DNA from: RUG14121 sp964533935
Lineage (GTDB): Bacteria > Bacillota_I > Bacilli_A > RF39 > UBA660
Length of the DNA: 64,000 nucleotides
Reading direction: 5' to 3'
Assembly (NCBI GenBank): GCA_964533935.1
Contig: CAZHOG010000001.1
Span: 62,001-126,000, forward strand
In this document: positions 1-8,259 of the stretch, in pieces
How the letters are laid out: the number at the start of each line of letters is the position of its first letter
How positions within the stretch are numbered: the first letter of the stretch is position 1
Made by a program: the position numbers and the translations under genes
Notes under the pieces: generated by a model
The model's input: the letters and a program-made list of their open reading frames with translations, nothing else
The model's database searches: none
Told to the model about the DNA's origin: nothing

Positions 1-725
1 TCTTTTGTAATTATAGACCCATTTTCTACTAAAGCAAAATCTCTTACACGTTTAAATAATCTATTAGCTATTCTAGGCGTTTTACGACTTCTTCTTGCAA
101 GTTCTAATACTGCATCATCTTCAATAGGCATATTTAAAACTCTACTTGTACGTTTAATAATATCTCCTAATTCTTCAACACTATAATAATTAAGCTTAGA
201 AACTATTCCAAATCTATCTCGCAAAGGTGCTGAAATATCCCCAGATCTAGTAGTAGCTCCTACAAGAGTAAATGGTGGTAAATCTATTTTTAAGCTTCTA
301 CTTTTGCCATCTGTACCAATAATAATATCCAATTCAAAATCTTCCATAGCGGGATATAATATTTCTTCAATATATCTTGGCATACGGTGTATTTCATCAA
401 TAAATAATACATCTCCTGGTTCAAGATTAGATAATATAGCTGCTAAATCTCCTGGTTTTTCAATTGAAGGTCCACTTGCAGTTTTAATATCACTACCAAG
501 TTCATTGGCAATAATATGAGCTAGTGTTGTTTTTCCTAAACCAGGAGGACCATATAATAAAACATGATCTAATACTTCATCACGCATCTTGCATGCTTTA
601 ATAAATACTCTAATATTTTCTTTAACTTCTGTTTGGCCAACATATTCATCTAAATATTCTGGTCTAATATTAGAATCTAAAGTATCAGTAATCAATTCTT
701 CTTGATCAATTATTCTTTCTTCCAT
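1..725 (-). CDS. ruvB: Holliday junction branch migration ATPase RuvB (3' end cut by window edge)
   Basis: RuvB is the hexameric AAA+ motor that drives Holliday junction migration together with RuvA. The frame opens with ATG at 725 and is still open at base 1, giving about 241 codons of a protein normally near 330 residues, so the C-terminal DNA-binding winged helix is missing here. Visible motifs are the Walker A GPPGLGKTTLA, Walker B with sensor FIDEIHRMP, and the GATTRSG segment followed by LRDRFG, which carries the arginine finger region of RuvB. It starts 10 bases after ruvA ends, so the two are co-transcribed. Identification is secure; only the end is unseen. Confidence 0.97.
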   Translation of the reverse strand, partial: MEERIIDQEELITDTLDSNIRPEYLDEYVGQTEVKENIRVFIKACKMRDEVLDHVLLYGPPGLGKTTLAHIIANELGSDIKTASGPSIEKPGDLAAILSNLEPGDVLFIDEIHRMPRYIEEILYPAMEDFELDIIIGTDGKSRSLKIDLPPFTLVGATTRSGDISAPLRDRFGIVSKLNYYSVEELGDIIKRTSRVLNMPIEDDAVLELARRSRKTPRIANRLFKRVRDFALVENGSIITK

Positions 726-735
726 AAAATTCTCC

Positions 736-1287
736 TTATTTTAATAATAATTTAAAAGCTTCTTTAATTTGATCTTCTAATTTTTTAGATTCATCAATTT
801 TAGGTAAAATCTTTTTGATATCACCACTTTTATAACCCAAAGCTTCAAGTGCTTCAATTAATTCAGTAAAATCACTACCAGTGGATTCACTATTAGATGC
901 TAATTTTCCTTTTAAATCTAATATTATTTGTCTTGCTAATTTTTCACCAATCTTTGGGAATTTTGTTAAATACAAAATATTTTCTCGATCTATTGCATCT
1001 ATTATACCTTCAACTGACCCTGTAGCAAGCATTGGCATAGCTACTTTAGGTCCTAATCCTTTAACATTGATTAATTTTAAAAACAAATTTTTTTCTTCAG
1101 AAGATTTAAATCCATATAAACTAAATTCATCTTCTCTTATGTGAGAATATAAATAAACAGTTGCATCTTTATCTTTTTCATATCTAAATGGATTAGCAAC
1201 AAATATTTGATAACCAATATTATTATTATCAACTACTACATAATTGCTTCCAATCTCAGTAATTATTCCTTTTATATAATTAAACAT
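736..1287 (-). CDS. ruvA: Holliday junction branch migration protein RuvA
   Basis: RuvA is the tetrameric junction-binding partner of RuvB. The 183-residue product begins MFNYIKG, the usual start of the family, and contains the helix-hairpin-helix stretches (VKGLGPKVAMPML and the KFPKIGEKLARQIILDLK segment) that grip the junction arms, plus a short C-terminal domain III that contacts RuvB. An in-frame GTG lies three codons upstream at 1296, but the AGGA ribosome-binding sequence is well spaced only for the ATG at 1287. A consensus promoter lies directly upstream, and ruvB follows after a 10-base gap, the standard ruvAB order. Confidence 0.97.
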   Translation of the reverse strand: MFNYIKGIITEIGSNYVVVDNNNIGYQIFVANPFRYEKDKDATVYLYSHIREDEFSLYGFKSSEEKNLFLKLINVKGLGPKVAMPMLATGSVEGIIDAIDRENILYLTKFPKIGEKLARQIILDLKGKLASNSESTGSDFTELIEALEALGYKSGDIKKILPKIDESKKLEDQIKEAFKLLLK

Positions 1288-1306
1288 TATTATCACATCC
1301 TAATTA

Positions 1307-1335
1307 ATAATAGCACATGAAACTTTGTTCGTCAA
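1307..1335 (-). promoter_or_regulatory. sigma-A promoter of ruvAB
   Basis: Reading on the minus strand, TTGACG (1330-1335) is followed by a 17-base spacer and TATTAT (1307-1312). TGC immediately precedes the -10, an extended -10 arrangement. It lies 20 bases upstream of the ruvA start codon. Confidence 0.8.
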
Positions 1336-1355
1336 TTTTTAAATAAAAAAGAAGA

Positions 1356-2336
1356 TTACTTATCTCCTTCTTCTAACATAGTAGTAATAAATAAACCATA
1401 GCCTGTTTTAACTTTATCAACTACAACATGCGTTACTACACCACATATTTTATCATTTTGAACAATTGGGCTGCCTGACATTCCCTGAACAATTCCACCA
1501 GTTTCATTCAATAGTTTTTCATCAGTTATTTCAAAGCTTAAATTTTTTACTTTACTATTTTTATTTATCTTTGTAATATTTATTTCAAATTTTTCTTTAT
1601 TTGTATCATTTAATACAGTATAAATATATGCCTTTCCCAATGAAATTTCATCTTTAGATGCAACCTCTATTAAACTTGAAGTATCTATTTCGCTTTTATA
1701 ATCACCAAATATACCATAAATAGTATTTTTATTTATAGTACCAAATTTATTTTTAGAATTAAATTTAGCATTTTTTTCTCCTGGACTTCCATCAATTGAT
1801 TTATCAATACCTGTTATTGAACTCTCAAATATGTAACCAGTTTTTACTTCAATTCTTTTATTTGAATTACTTTCTATTATCTCATGTCCCAAACTTCCAT
1901 ATATTTTCGTTTCAGGATCAATATATGAAATTGTACCAATTCCTTTGATATTATCTTTAACATATAAACCAGTTTTATAAATTCCGTTTTCACTATATAA
2001 ATGTAGTGTTGAAGTGATTTCTTCATCATTTCTTTTTATAATCAGCTCTATTTTATTATCTATTATATTTTTTTCTATAGCATTTGTAAGTTCATTTATA
2101 GAACTAATTTTTGTATCTCCAACTTGAGTAATTAAGTCCCCTACTTTTAATTCATTACTCCCTTTATTTAAAGTACCATTAACTTTATAAAATCCAATAA
2201 TTATAACCCCATTGTTTTCTATATTTATACCTATATTTTGGCCACCTAAAACTACTTTACTAGAATATGCAAAGACATTAAAAGGCAACAATAATGCCAC
2301 AAATAATGAGACTATTTTATACTTAATATTTTTCAT
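1356..2336 (-). CDS. spoIVB: SpoIVB-type S55 serine peptidase with PDZ domain
   Basis: SpoIVB is the secreted S55-family protease that in endospore formers crosses the intermembrane space and cuts SpoIVFA to trigger sigma-K activation. The 326-residue product has an N-terminal signal or anchor helix (about residues 5-23), a PDZ domain (about 45-115, with KVGDLITQVGD), and the S55 domain. The catalytic triad can be placed by similarity: His in GSLGHEI (about 151), Asp in EITDEKLL (about 272) and Ser in QGMSGSPIVQ (about 287). The C-terminal GVVTHVVV...GYGLFI also fits the family. The usual neighbours recN and spo0A are absent; ruvA follows. Whether this organism sporulates cannot be decided here, and a housekeeping envelope role is possible. 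The start has the ribosome-binding site AGGTGGTAGT. Confidence 0.85.
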   Translation of the reverse strand: MKNIKYKIVSLFVALLLPFNVFAYSSKVVLGGQNIGINIENNGVIIIGFYKVNGTLNKGSNELKVGDLITQVGDTKISSINELTNAIEKNIIDNKIELIIKRNDEEITSTLHLYSENGIYKTGLYVKDNIKGIGTISYIDPETKIYGSLGHEIIESNSNKRIEVKTGYIFESSITGIDKSIDGSPGEKNAKFNSKNKFGTINKNTIYGIFGDYKSEIDTSSLIEVASKDEISLGKAYIYTVLNDTNKEKFEINITKINKNSKVKNLSFEITDEKLLNETGGIVQGMSGSPIVQNDKICGVVTHVVVDKVKTGYGLFITTMLEEGDK

Positions 2337-2395
2337 ACTACCACCTATTACTATTATGTGTATATCTATTTAATATATAATTTGTAATAATTGGC

Positions 2396-2425
2396 ATAAA
2401 AAAATCAACCTTTATTTGGTTAATT
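2396..2425 (-). terminator. Rho-independent terminator after the accessory sigma gene
   Basis: On the minus strand AATTAACC pairs with GGTTGATT (one G-T wobble) around a 7-base loop, followed by seven T. The left arm covers the last codons of the sigma gene. Confidence 0.7.
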
Positions 2426-3725
2426 TTCTAGCATCATCTAATTGTTTAAAATATGTATTTCTTCTTAATTTATTTAAAGCTGAGCTTTCAATTTGTCTTA
2501 TTCTTTCTCGAGTAACACCCATCATACTGCCAATTTCTTCCAATGTATAAACTCGTCCATCATAAAATCCCATTCTATAAAATACTATTTTAAATTCTCT
2601 TTCATTTAAAATTGATTTTAAAGCTTCTACTGTTTGAACTGATGATAAATTATCTAATGCAGTTTTTTCAACGTTTATTGGAGATTCAATAAAATCTTCT
2701 AAGCAAACCTTATCATTGTGTTCTTCTGACACTACTGAATTTAAAGACACCATATCATTTTGATATTTATTTATAATTTCAATATCTTTTATTGAAAAAC
2801 CAGTCAATTTGGAAAGCTCTTCGAGTGATGGTTGACGATTATTTTCAGAAACAAATTTAAATACAATAGCTTTTAACTTAACTGTTTTCGATTGTAAGTG
2901 TACTGGTTTTCTAATTGTTGCACAAAAATTATAATAATATCTACCTACATAGTGTTCAATCCAATTAACAGCATAAGTTGAAAACTTAAAACCTAATTTA
3001 TAATTAAAGCTTTTTATTGCTCTTTCTAATCCAAAATATCCTTCTTGAATAACATCATCTAATTCAATCTTGCTTTTTCCTTGAGGGTTTATACGCTTGT
3101 AATAAAAATTAGAAGCAATAAATCTAACTAAAGGAAGATTTTTTTCAATAATAATGCTTTTGTATTCTTCATAATTATTTGAATCTTTTTCTAAAGCTTC
3201 AAATAATTTTTGCTCTTCAGCAAAGGTTAATGTAGAAACTTTTGAAATGGATTGATCATCAGTTTCAACTATTTCAATATTATTTTTATCTAAATACAAA
3301 GTAATAATTGTTTTAAAATTAACATCTTCACCATAAAATGAATCAATATAATCAGATTTAACTGCTTTTTTATTACCAACTACTTTTTCTAAAAACATAT
3401 TAAATTTAGGCAAATTCATTATTACATTTGCTTCTTCTAAAGAAAGTTCATATTCATAACGATTTAAAAAAGAAAAAAATTGAATAAATTTACTTGCTAA
3501 TGTAGTAGCAGTAGCTTCACCATCAAATGGAATAGACTCGAATTGTTTAATTATTATAGGTAATGATAAATTATTCTTTAAATATATATTTACTGCTTTA
3601 TGTACACCAGCTTTTGTTAATTCTTTTTTCGGTATAGAATTATATACTTTTTTTAAATCACTTTCATTCTCAAAATAGTTTGCGTAACTCTGTAATGCTT
3701 CTTTATATGACATTGTTTCATTCAT
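2412..3725 (-). CDS. accessory sigma-70-like factor with unusual N-terminal extension
   Basis: The C-terminal 250 residues of this 437-residue protein are a sigma-70 family factor: region 1.2/2.1 near 165-200, region 2 near 195-280 (DDVIQEGYFGLERAIKSF, GFKFSTYAVNWIEHYVGR), region 3 near 280-345, and region 4 with the helix-turn-helix YTLEEIGSMMGVTRERIRQI near 393-412. The first 160 residues match no domain I recognise. It is a paralogue of the housekeeping RpoD at 19.9-21.0 kb but differs in region 2.4, where RpoD has WWIRQAITR and this protein has NWIEHYVGR, so it may read a different -10. It has its own sigma-A type promoter and terminator, so it is monocistronic. Its regulon and trigger are unknown. 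Confidence 0.85.
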   Translation of the reverse strand: MNETMSYKEALQSYANYFENESDLKKVYNSIPKKELTKAGVHKAVNIYLKNNLSLPIIIKQFESIPFDGEATATTLASKFIQFFSFLNRYEYELSLEEANVIMNLPKFNMFLEKVVGNKKAVKSDYIDSFYGEDVNFKTIITLYLDKNNIEIVETDDQSISKVSTLTFAEEQKLFEALEKDSNNYEEYKSIIIEKNLPLVRFIASNFYYKRINPQGKSKIELDDVIQEGYFGLERAIKSFNYKLGFKFSTYAVNWIEHYVGRYYYNFCATIRKPVHLQSKTVKLKAIVFKFVSENNRQPSLEELSKLTGFSIKDIEIINKYQNDMVSLNSVVSEEHNDKVCLEDFIESPINVEKTALDNLSSVQTVEALKSILNEREFKIVFYRMGFYDGRVYTLEEIGSMMGVTRERIRQIESSALNKLRRNTYFKQLDDARKLTK

Positions 3726-3751
3726 GTTTTCACCCCATCAAATTAGGAAAT

Positions 3752-3780
3752 ATTGTATCTCATATGGGTATTAAAGTCAA
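3752..3780 (-). promoter_or_regulatory. sigma-A promoter of the accessory sigma gene
   Basis: Minus-strand TTGACT (3775-3780), 17-base spacer, TACAAT (3752-3757), about 27 bases before the start codon. The following GGGGTGA is the ribosome-binding site. The accessory sigma gene therefore appears to be read by the housekeeping polymerase. Confidence 0.8.
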
Positions 3781-3803
3781 ATAAAAAATCCTATCAAGGA
3801 TTT
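3781..3803 (-). terminator. Rho-independent terminator after proS
   Basis: Minus-strand AAATCCT and AGGATTT form a stem with a 4-base loop followed by a T-run. It closes the nusB-to-proS operon and includes the proS stop codon. Confidence 0.8.
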
Positions 3804-5232
3804 AATATTGTTTACCAAAATATACTTTGTATTTACCTGTTTTGCCACAAATACAATTTCCAGTTGCTTCTTCGTTTTCCATAATACATCTAGATTTCAA
3901 ACCAGTAGTATCTTTGATATTATTTTCACATTCAGTGTCTCCACACCAATTGATTTTAATAAATCCTGGTTTATTTTTTGCTATTTCAACAAATTCATCC
4001 ATTGTATTAGCTTCATATAACATAGAATTTCTTCTTGCTAGTGCTTTATTATACATATCGTTTTGAATATCAGTTAATAAAGTATTTATTGAATCACTAA
4101 TAGAGTCTATATTTTCTATATCAAAAGTGATTTTTTCTAAAGTATCTCTTCTAACAAAAGTAATCTTATTTTCTAATAAGTCTCTCTTACCAACTTCAAT
4201 TCTAATTGGATATCCTTTAACTTCTGCTTCTGCAAATTTGAAACCAGGAGTTTTATCTGATAAATCAACTTTATAAGATATATTACTATTTTTGAATATT
4301 TTAGATATTTTATCAATAGTATTATCAACATTATCATCATTTCCAATAGGAATAATCATAACTTGAATTGGAGCTATTTTTGGAGGTAATACAAGTCCTC
4401 TATCATCACTATGAGTCATAATGATTCCACCAATCATTCTAGTTGTACAGCCCCAACTGGTTTGATATGGAGTTTTTAGAGTATTATCTTTATCTAAGAA
4501 TTGAATTCCAAATGCTTTCGCAAAACCAGTTCCAAAATAATGGCTTGTTCCATTTTGCAAAGCAACACCATCATACATCATAGCTTCTATTGTATATGTT
4601 TCTTCAGCACCAGCAAATTTTTCTTTTTCAGTTTTTCTTCCTGTAATAACTGGTAAAGCTAAATAGTCCTTTTGGAAATCTTCATATATTTTAAACATTC
4701 TTTTTGTTTCAGCAAGTGCTTCTTCTCGAGTTGCATGCATTGTATGGCCTTCTTGCCAAAGAATTTCTCTACTTCTTAAGAAAGGTCGAGTAGTTTTTTC
4801 CCATCTAACAATTGTACACCATTGATTATATAATTTAGGTAAGTCACGGTAACTTTTAATAATTTTTTTATAATGTTCGCAGAATAATGTTTCACTAGTT
4901 GGTCTAACGCACATTTTTTCATCTAATAATTCATTACCGCCATGAGTAACCCATGCAACTTCAGGTGCAAAACCTTCAACATGATCTTTTTCTACATTTA
5001 ATAATGATTCAGGAATAAACATTGGCATTTGAACATTTTCATGATCAGTCTCTTTAAATTTAGCATCTAAAACAGCTTGCATGCGTTCCCAAATGGCATA
5101 ACCATAAGGTCTAATAATCATACTTCCTTTAACGCTTGAATAATCAACTAAATCAGCTTTTTTTACCACATCTGTGTACCATTTAGCAAAATCAACATCA
5201 CGGCTTGTAATATCTTTAACTTGTTCTTTCAT
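3802..5232 (-). CDS. proS: prolyl-tRNA synthetase, archaeal/eukaryotic-type short form
   Basis: Class II synthetase that charges tRNA-Pro in the cytoplasm. The 476-residue length, the lack of the bacterial insertion (editing) domain and the C-terminal zinc-binding module (CGDTECE...CICGKTGKYKVYFGKQY, ending in Tyr) mark the archaeal/eukaryotic-like ProRS type, which is also found in Mycoplasma, Clostridium and relatives. Motif 2 (FLRSREILWQEGHTMH) and motif 3 with its arginine (GLVLPPKIAP region) are visible, as is the CVRPTSET segment. It is the last gene of the nusB, HipA-like, xseA, xseB, proS operon, 8 bases after xseB, with ribosome-binding site AGGTGAATTT. Confidence 0.96.
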   Translation of the reverse strand: MKEQVKDITSRDVDFAKWYTDVVKKADLVDYSSVKGSMIIRPYGYAIWERMQAVLDAKFKETDHENVQMPMFIPESLLNVEKDHVEGFAPEVAWVTHGGNELLDEKMCVRPTSETLFCEHYKKIIKSYRDLPKLYNQWCTIVRWEKTTRPFLRSREILWQEGHTMHATREEALAETKRMFKIYEDFQKDYLALPVITGRKTEKEKFAGAEETYTIEAMMYDGVALQNGTSHYFGTGFAKAFGIQFLDKDNTLKTPYQTSWGCTTRMIGGIIMTHSDDRGLVLPPKIAPIQVMIIPIGNDDNVDNTIDKISKIFKNSNISYKVDLSDKTPGFKFAEAEVKGYPIRIEVGKRDLLENKITFVRRDTLEKITFDIENIDSISDSINTLLTDIQNDMYNKALARRNSMLYEANTMDEFVEIAKNKPGFIKINWCGDTECENNIKDTTGLKSRCIMENEEATGNCICGKTGKYKVYFGKQY

Positions 5233-5240
5233 AAATTCAC

Positions 5241-5468
5241 CTACTCTTCAATATTAAAATCTTCTAAAGATCCATTTTCTTTTAATATTTTATTTACACT
5301 TTCTGTTGCATTATTTAACTTTTTACTACAATTAGCAGCTAAATTCATAGCTTCAGTATATTTTTTTATTGCTTCATCTAATTCAGTATTGCCATTTTCT
5401 AATTCTTTAACAATACTTTCTAATTTATTTAATGATTCTTCAAAAGACATTTCTTTTTCTTCCATCAT
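5241..5468 (-). CDS. xseB: exodeoxyribonuclease VII small subunit
   Basis: XseB is the small helical subunit that assembles in several copies on XseA and is needed for exonuclease VII stability. The 75-residue product shows the family pattern SFEESLNKLESIVKELENG followed by LDEAIKKYTEAMNLAANCSKKL. The start ATG overlaps the xseA stop (ATGA), so translation is coupled. A second ATG follows immediately and is slightly better spaced from the AGGAGG, so the true start could be one codon later at 5465. Confidence 0.95.
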   Translation of the reverse strand: MMEEKEMSFEESLNKLESIVKELENGNTELDEAIKKYTEAMNLAANCSKKLNNATESVNKILKENGSLEDFNIEE

Positions 5469-6658
5469 TCTACCTCCTTAACAATTGCTTTAATATTACC
5501 TTGATGAAATCTTACATTAATTTCATCATTAACATCTAAACTTTTACTATCTTTAATTACTTCATCGTTTTTTGATACCAGTGAATATCCCTTATCTAAA
5601 ATATTTAATGGATTAACTAATTTTAAAGTATTTGAATTTAAAATTAGCAGATGTTTTTTATTAAGTAAATAAGATTTAATAAAATTATTTAGTTTATCTA
5701 TATTACTATCTAATTTTTGTTCTTTTACTTCATATATTGCCAATGGATTTTTTAAAATATATGATTTTTTAATATTATCTAATCTATTTTCTTTTAATTT
5801 TAATAAATTCATAATGAATTTATTATTTCTTAATTCTAATTGATTTATTTTAAAATTAACATCACTTATAGTTGGAACAGCCATTTCAGCAGCTCCAGTT
5901 GGAGTCGGTGCTCTTAAATCAGCTACATAATCAGCTATTGTAAAATCAATTTCATGTCCAACAGCACTTATTATAGGTATCTCACTATTAAATATTGCTC
6001 TAGCAACTATTTCTTCATTAAAGGCCCATAAATCTTCTATAGAACCACCACCACGGCCACAAATAATTACATCAAGATCATATTCATTGGCTTTTTTAAT
6101 TTGATTAACAATATCTGGTGCTGCACTTTTTCCTTGAACTAAACAAGGAAATAAAATAGTTTCACATATTGGATATCTTCTTTTAATTGTACTAATAATA
6201 TCTTTAATAGCTGCACCAGTAGATGCAGTAATAACACCTATTTTTGTTGGATATTTTGGAATTGGCTTTTTATGAATATTATCGAACAAACCTTCAGCAG
6301 CTAACTTTTTCTTAAGTTTTTCAAATTCTAAATATAAATTACCAAGGCCATCCATTTCCATTTTATCAACATAGATTTGATATGTTCCTTGAGCCGGATA
6401 ACAAGAAACTCTTCCTTCAACTAAAACATTCATCCCATCTTCAGGAACAAAAGACAATTTAGTAGCATTACCTGCAAACATCACTGCACTTAATCTAGAA
6501 TCATCATCTTTTAAAGTAAAATATAAATGTCCTCTAGTATGATTTTTAAAATTAGAAATTTCACCTTTTAAATAAACATGTTGCAAATGTGAATTATTAT
6601 CAAACATAGATTTTAAATAATTATTGATTCTTGAAATTGTAACATATTTATCTTCCAT
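5465..6658 (-). CDS. xseA: exodeoxyribonuclease VII large subunit
   Basis: XseA is the catalytic subunit of exonuclease VII, which degrades single-stranded DNA from both ends. The protein (397 residues from this start) has the N-terminal OB fold (YVTISRINNYLK...LKGEISNFKNHTRGHLYFTLKDD) and the catalytic region with RGGGSIEDLWAFNEE, SAVGHEIDFTIAD and DLRAPTPTGAAE, all family hallmarks. I prefer the ATG at 6658 (MEDKYVTIS) over an in-frame GTG at 6673. It overlaps the HipA-like gene upstream by 11 bases, a sign of tight coupling. The classical neighbours nusB and xseB are kept. Confidence 0.96.
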   Translation of the reverse strand: MEDKYVTISRINNYLKSMFDNNSHLQHVYLKGEISNFKNHTRGHLYFTLKDDDSRLSAVMFAGNATKLSFVPEDGMNVLVEGRVSCYPAQGTYQIYVDKMEMDGLGNLYLEFEKLKKKLAAEGLFDNIHKKPIPKYPTKIGVITASTGAAIKDIISTIKRRYPICETILFPCLVQGKSAAPDIVNQIKKANEYDLDVIICGRGGGSIEDLWAFNEEIVARAIFNSEIPIISAVGHEIDFTIADYVADLRAPTPTGAAEMAVPTISDVNFKINQLELRNNKFIMNLLKLKENRLDNIKKSYILKNPLAIYEVKEQKLDSNIDKLNNFIKSYLLNKKHLLILNSNTLKLVNPLNILDKGYSLVSKNDEVIKDSKSLDVNDEINVRFHQGNIKAIVKEVE

Positions 6659-7592
6659 GGGACTTATCTTCACTTTCTATTTTTAATTTATTTATAGCAT
6701 TTGTTATTTCATTGTAATTCATTTCATAATTTCTTATTAAAGTACTCTTATACATATATGGAAAAGAAATATTTCTTTTATCTTCAATATTTAAAATAAT
6801 TTCTTTTAATTTATTTGGAGTAAAGTAATAATATATATTTAAGAATTGATTAATATTTTCTCTTCCAGAAAAACTTAAATATTTTTCTATTTCAACGTTA
6901 CCGCAATATTCATTTTCAACTTTCATTTGAGGAATAAACCCCATAAAATTAAAAGACAATTCATTATCATATAATGGAGTTAATGTCGCAATATTCTTTT
7001 TGGCATTTTCCATTATTTCCCAATTTCTTTCATGTCTATCATTTTGCATAGTTAAATAATCTAGAGAATATCTTTTTGTTAATTCAACCATAATATTTTT
7101 TACAATGTTTAGTCGATTATCTTCATCATAATTATGGAAATGATAGTTTAATGCATCCCAAATATTTTCAAGATTATTCATATCATTAATTAAATATTTT
7201 CTCAAATCATCATTTAATGGATATTTAATAACATAAGTTGGATTAATATATTCATTTATTAGCTTATTCTCTTCTAAATAATTCAAATACTCTTCTAATA
7301 TAATAGAACCATTAATGTAAGAAAAATCAGCTTGACGATAATCTTTTGTTAATGTTCCAATTTTATTATTTATTTGAGCAGCTTCAATATGAACAACATC
7401 TATCCCAATTTCTTTGGCCATTTCTTCAACAATCATATCGTTATAAATAGATTCCATTTTATAAGAATTATCAAAGTTTTTTAACGCATTTTTAAAAAAA
7501 TATTCTTCGCCATTTATATTAATAGTATTTTTTCTTTGAAAGAAGAACTTCTTTTTACAGTATTTACTAATATCAACAATTCCGTTTTCCAT
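6648..7592 (-). CDS. HipA-fold kinase-like protein inserted between nusB and xseA
   Basis: I cannot name this 314-residue protein, but the middle carries a HipA/CtkA-type kinase signature. There is a catalytic loop NDRHERNW (Asp185, Asn190), then TPLYDNE with the metal-binding Asp-Asn pair (209-210), and upstream a candidate ATP lysine (Lys34 in YFFKNA) followed by an acidic helix (VEEMAKEIGI). HipA-family enzymes phosphorylate proteins such as GltX; the target here is unknown. No HipB-like DNA-binding partner adjoins it. Instead it sits inside the nusB-xseA operon, one base after the nusB stop and overlapping xseA. A paralogue lies at 10513-11433. A degenerate or structural role cannot be excluded. 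Confidence 0.6.
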   Translation of the reverse strand: MENGIVDISKYCKKKFFFQRKNTININGEEYFFKNALKNFDNSYKMESIYNDMIVEEMAKEIGIDVVHIEAAQINNKIGTLTKDYRQADFSYINGSIILEEYLNYLEENKLINEYINPTYVIKYPLNDDLRKYLINDMNNLENIWDALNYHFHNYDEDNRLNIVKNIMVELTKRYSLDYLTMQNDRHERNWEIMENAKKNIATLTPLYDNELSFNFMGFIPQMKVENEYCGNVEIEKYLSFSGRENINQFLNIYYYFTPNKLKEIILNIEDKRNISFPYMYKSTLIRNYEMNYNEITNAINKLKIESEDKSHGR

Positions 7593-7593
7593 T

Positions 7594-7989
7594 TTATTCC
7601 CTTATTAATTTATCTAAAACTGCATTAATAATCTTTCTAACATTATCATCACTATATTTTTTAGCTAATTCTATTGCTTCATTAATAACTACAATTTCTG
7701 GAGTATCAGTGTATTTTAATTCAAAAATACCAATTCTTAAAATAGATGCTCCAGTTTTATCAATACGATCAATAGTCCAATCTTTCATATGTGAATTTGC
7801 TATTTCATTTAATTCATCATAATGGGCTAAAACACCATTAACAATCTCGTTAACAAATTCATTATCGTAATCAATATTATCTTTAATAATTTCTTCAATC
7901 GGAGTTGTATTATTACTCTTATTGATTATTTCATTTTGATATAAAATTATCATACATTTTTCTCTTAATTCACTTCTATTAAGTGCCAT
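7594..7989 (-). CDS. nusB: transcription antitermination protein NusB
   Basis: NusB is a small all-helical RNA-binding protein that with NusE (S10) binds boxA and supports rRNA antitermination. The 131-residue product has the typical MALNRSELREKCMIILYQ start and the C-terminal WTIDRIDKTGASILRIGIFEL...VVINEAIELAKKY...VNAVLDKL-like helices. It is the first gene of a five-gene operon (nusB, HipA-like, xseA, xseB, proS) behind an extended -10 promoter, with ribosome-binding site GGTGAT five bases before ATG. Confidence 0.95.
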   Translation of the reverse strand: MALNRSELREKCMIILYQNEIINKSNNTTPIEEIIKDNIDYDNEFVNEIVNGVLAHYDELNEIANSHMKDWTIDRIDKTGASILRIGIFELKYTDTPEIVVINEAIELAKKYSDDNVRKIINAVLDKLIRE

Positions 7990-8006
7990 AATTAATCACC
8001 AAAGTA

Positions 8007-8015
8007 ATTATACCA
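8007..8015 (-). promoter_or_regulatory. extended -10 promoter of the nusB operon
   Basis: Minus-strand TGGTATAAT gives a perfect -10 with an upstream TG. No good -35 hexamer is seen 16-18 bases upstream. It lies just after the terminator of the small membrane protein gene. Confidence 0.65.
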
Positions 8016-8035
8016 TAATACTTAGTAAAAACATA

Positions 8036-8064
8036 GAAAAAATCGGCTTTTAAATTGCCGATTT
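8036..8064 (-). terminator. Rho-independent terminator after the 51-residue protein
   Basis: Minus-strand AAATCGGC and GCCGATTT form an 8-bp stem with a 9-base AT loop followed by TTTT. Confidence 0.85.
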
Positions 8065-8071
8065 ATTTAAT

Positions 8072-8227
8072 TCATTTACATTCATGAAACATATCATTTG
8101 CTTCATCTAACATTGAATTTATTAAGCGATCTGCTTGCTTTTTTGTATTTTTATTTAATAATACATATGCTGTTAAACCAGCAGTTCCAAGCATTGTTAA
8201 TCCTACTATTCCCATAGTTTTTTTCAT
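8072..8227 (-). CDS. 51-residue single-pass membrane protein
   Basis: A short gene, easily missed, that begins MKKTMGIVGLTMLGTAGLTAY, a glycine-rich hydrophobic N-terminal helix (about residues 5-24), followed by a lysine-rich linker and an amphipathic tail ending in MFHECK. Ribosome-binding site AAGGATGTGAGTAT precedes the ATG, and a clean terminator follows, which argues that it is real. The layout resembles small YtxH-like membrane proteins, but no function can be assigned. It follows recD2 in the same direction, 32 bases downstream. Confidence 0.7.
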   Translation of the reverse strand: MKKTMGIVGLTMLGTAGLTAYVLLNKNTKKQADRLINSMLDEANDMFHECK

Positions 8228-8259
8228 ATACTCACATCCTTAAAATTAATATTCCCTAA

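Noticed and set aside
2340..2375. A specific sporulation-type promoter upstream of the SpoIVB gene
   Set aside because: No sigma-F/G-like GG(N)nA element was found, and the only -10-like sequence has a poor -35, so no call was made.
6648..7592. HipA-like gene as half of a HipBA toxin-antitoxin pair
   Set aside because: No helix-turn-helix antitoxin gene adjoins it; nusB and xseA are the immediate neighbours on either side.
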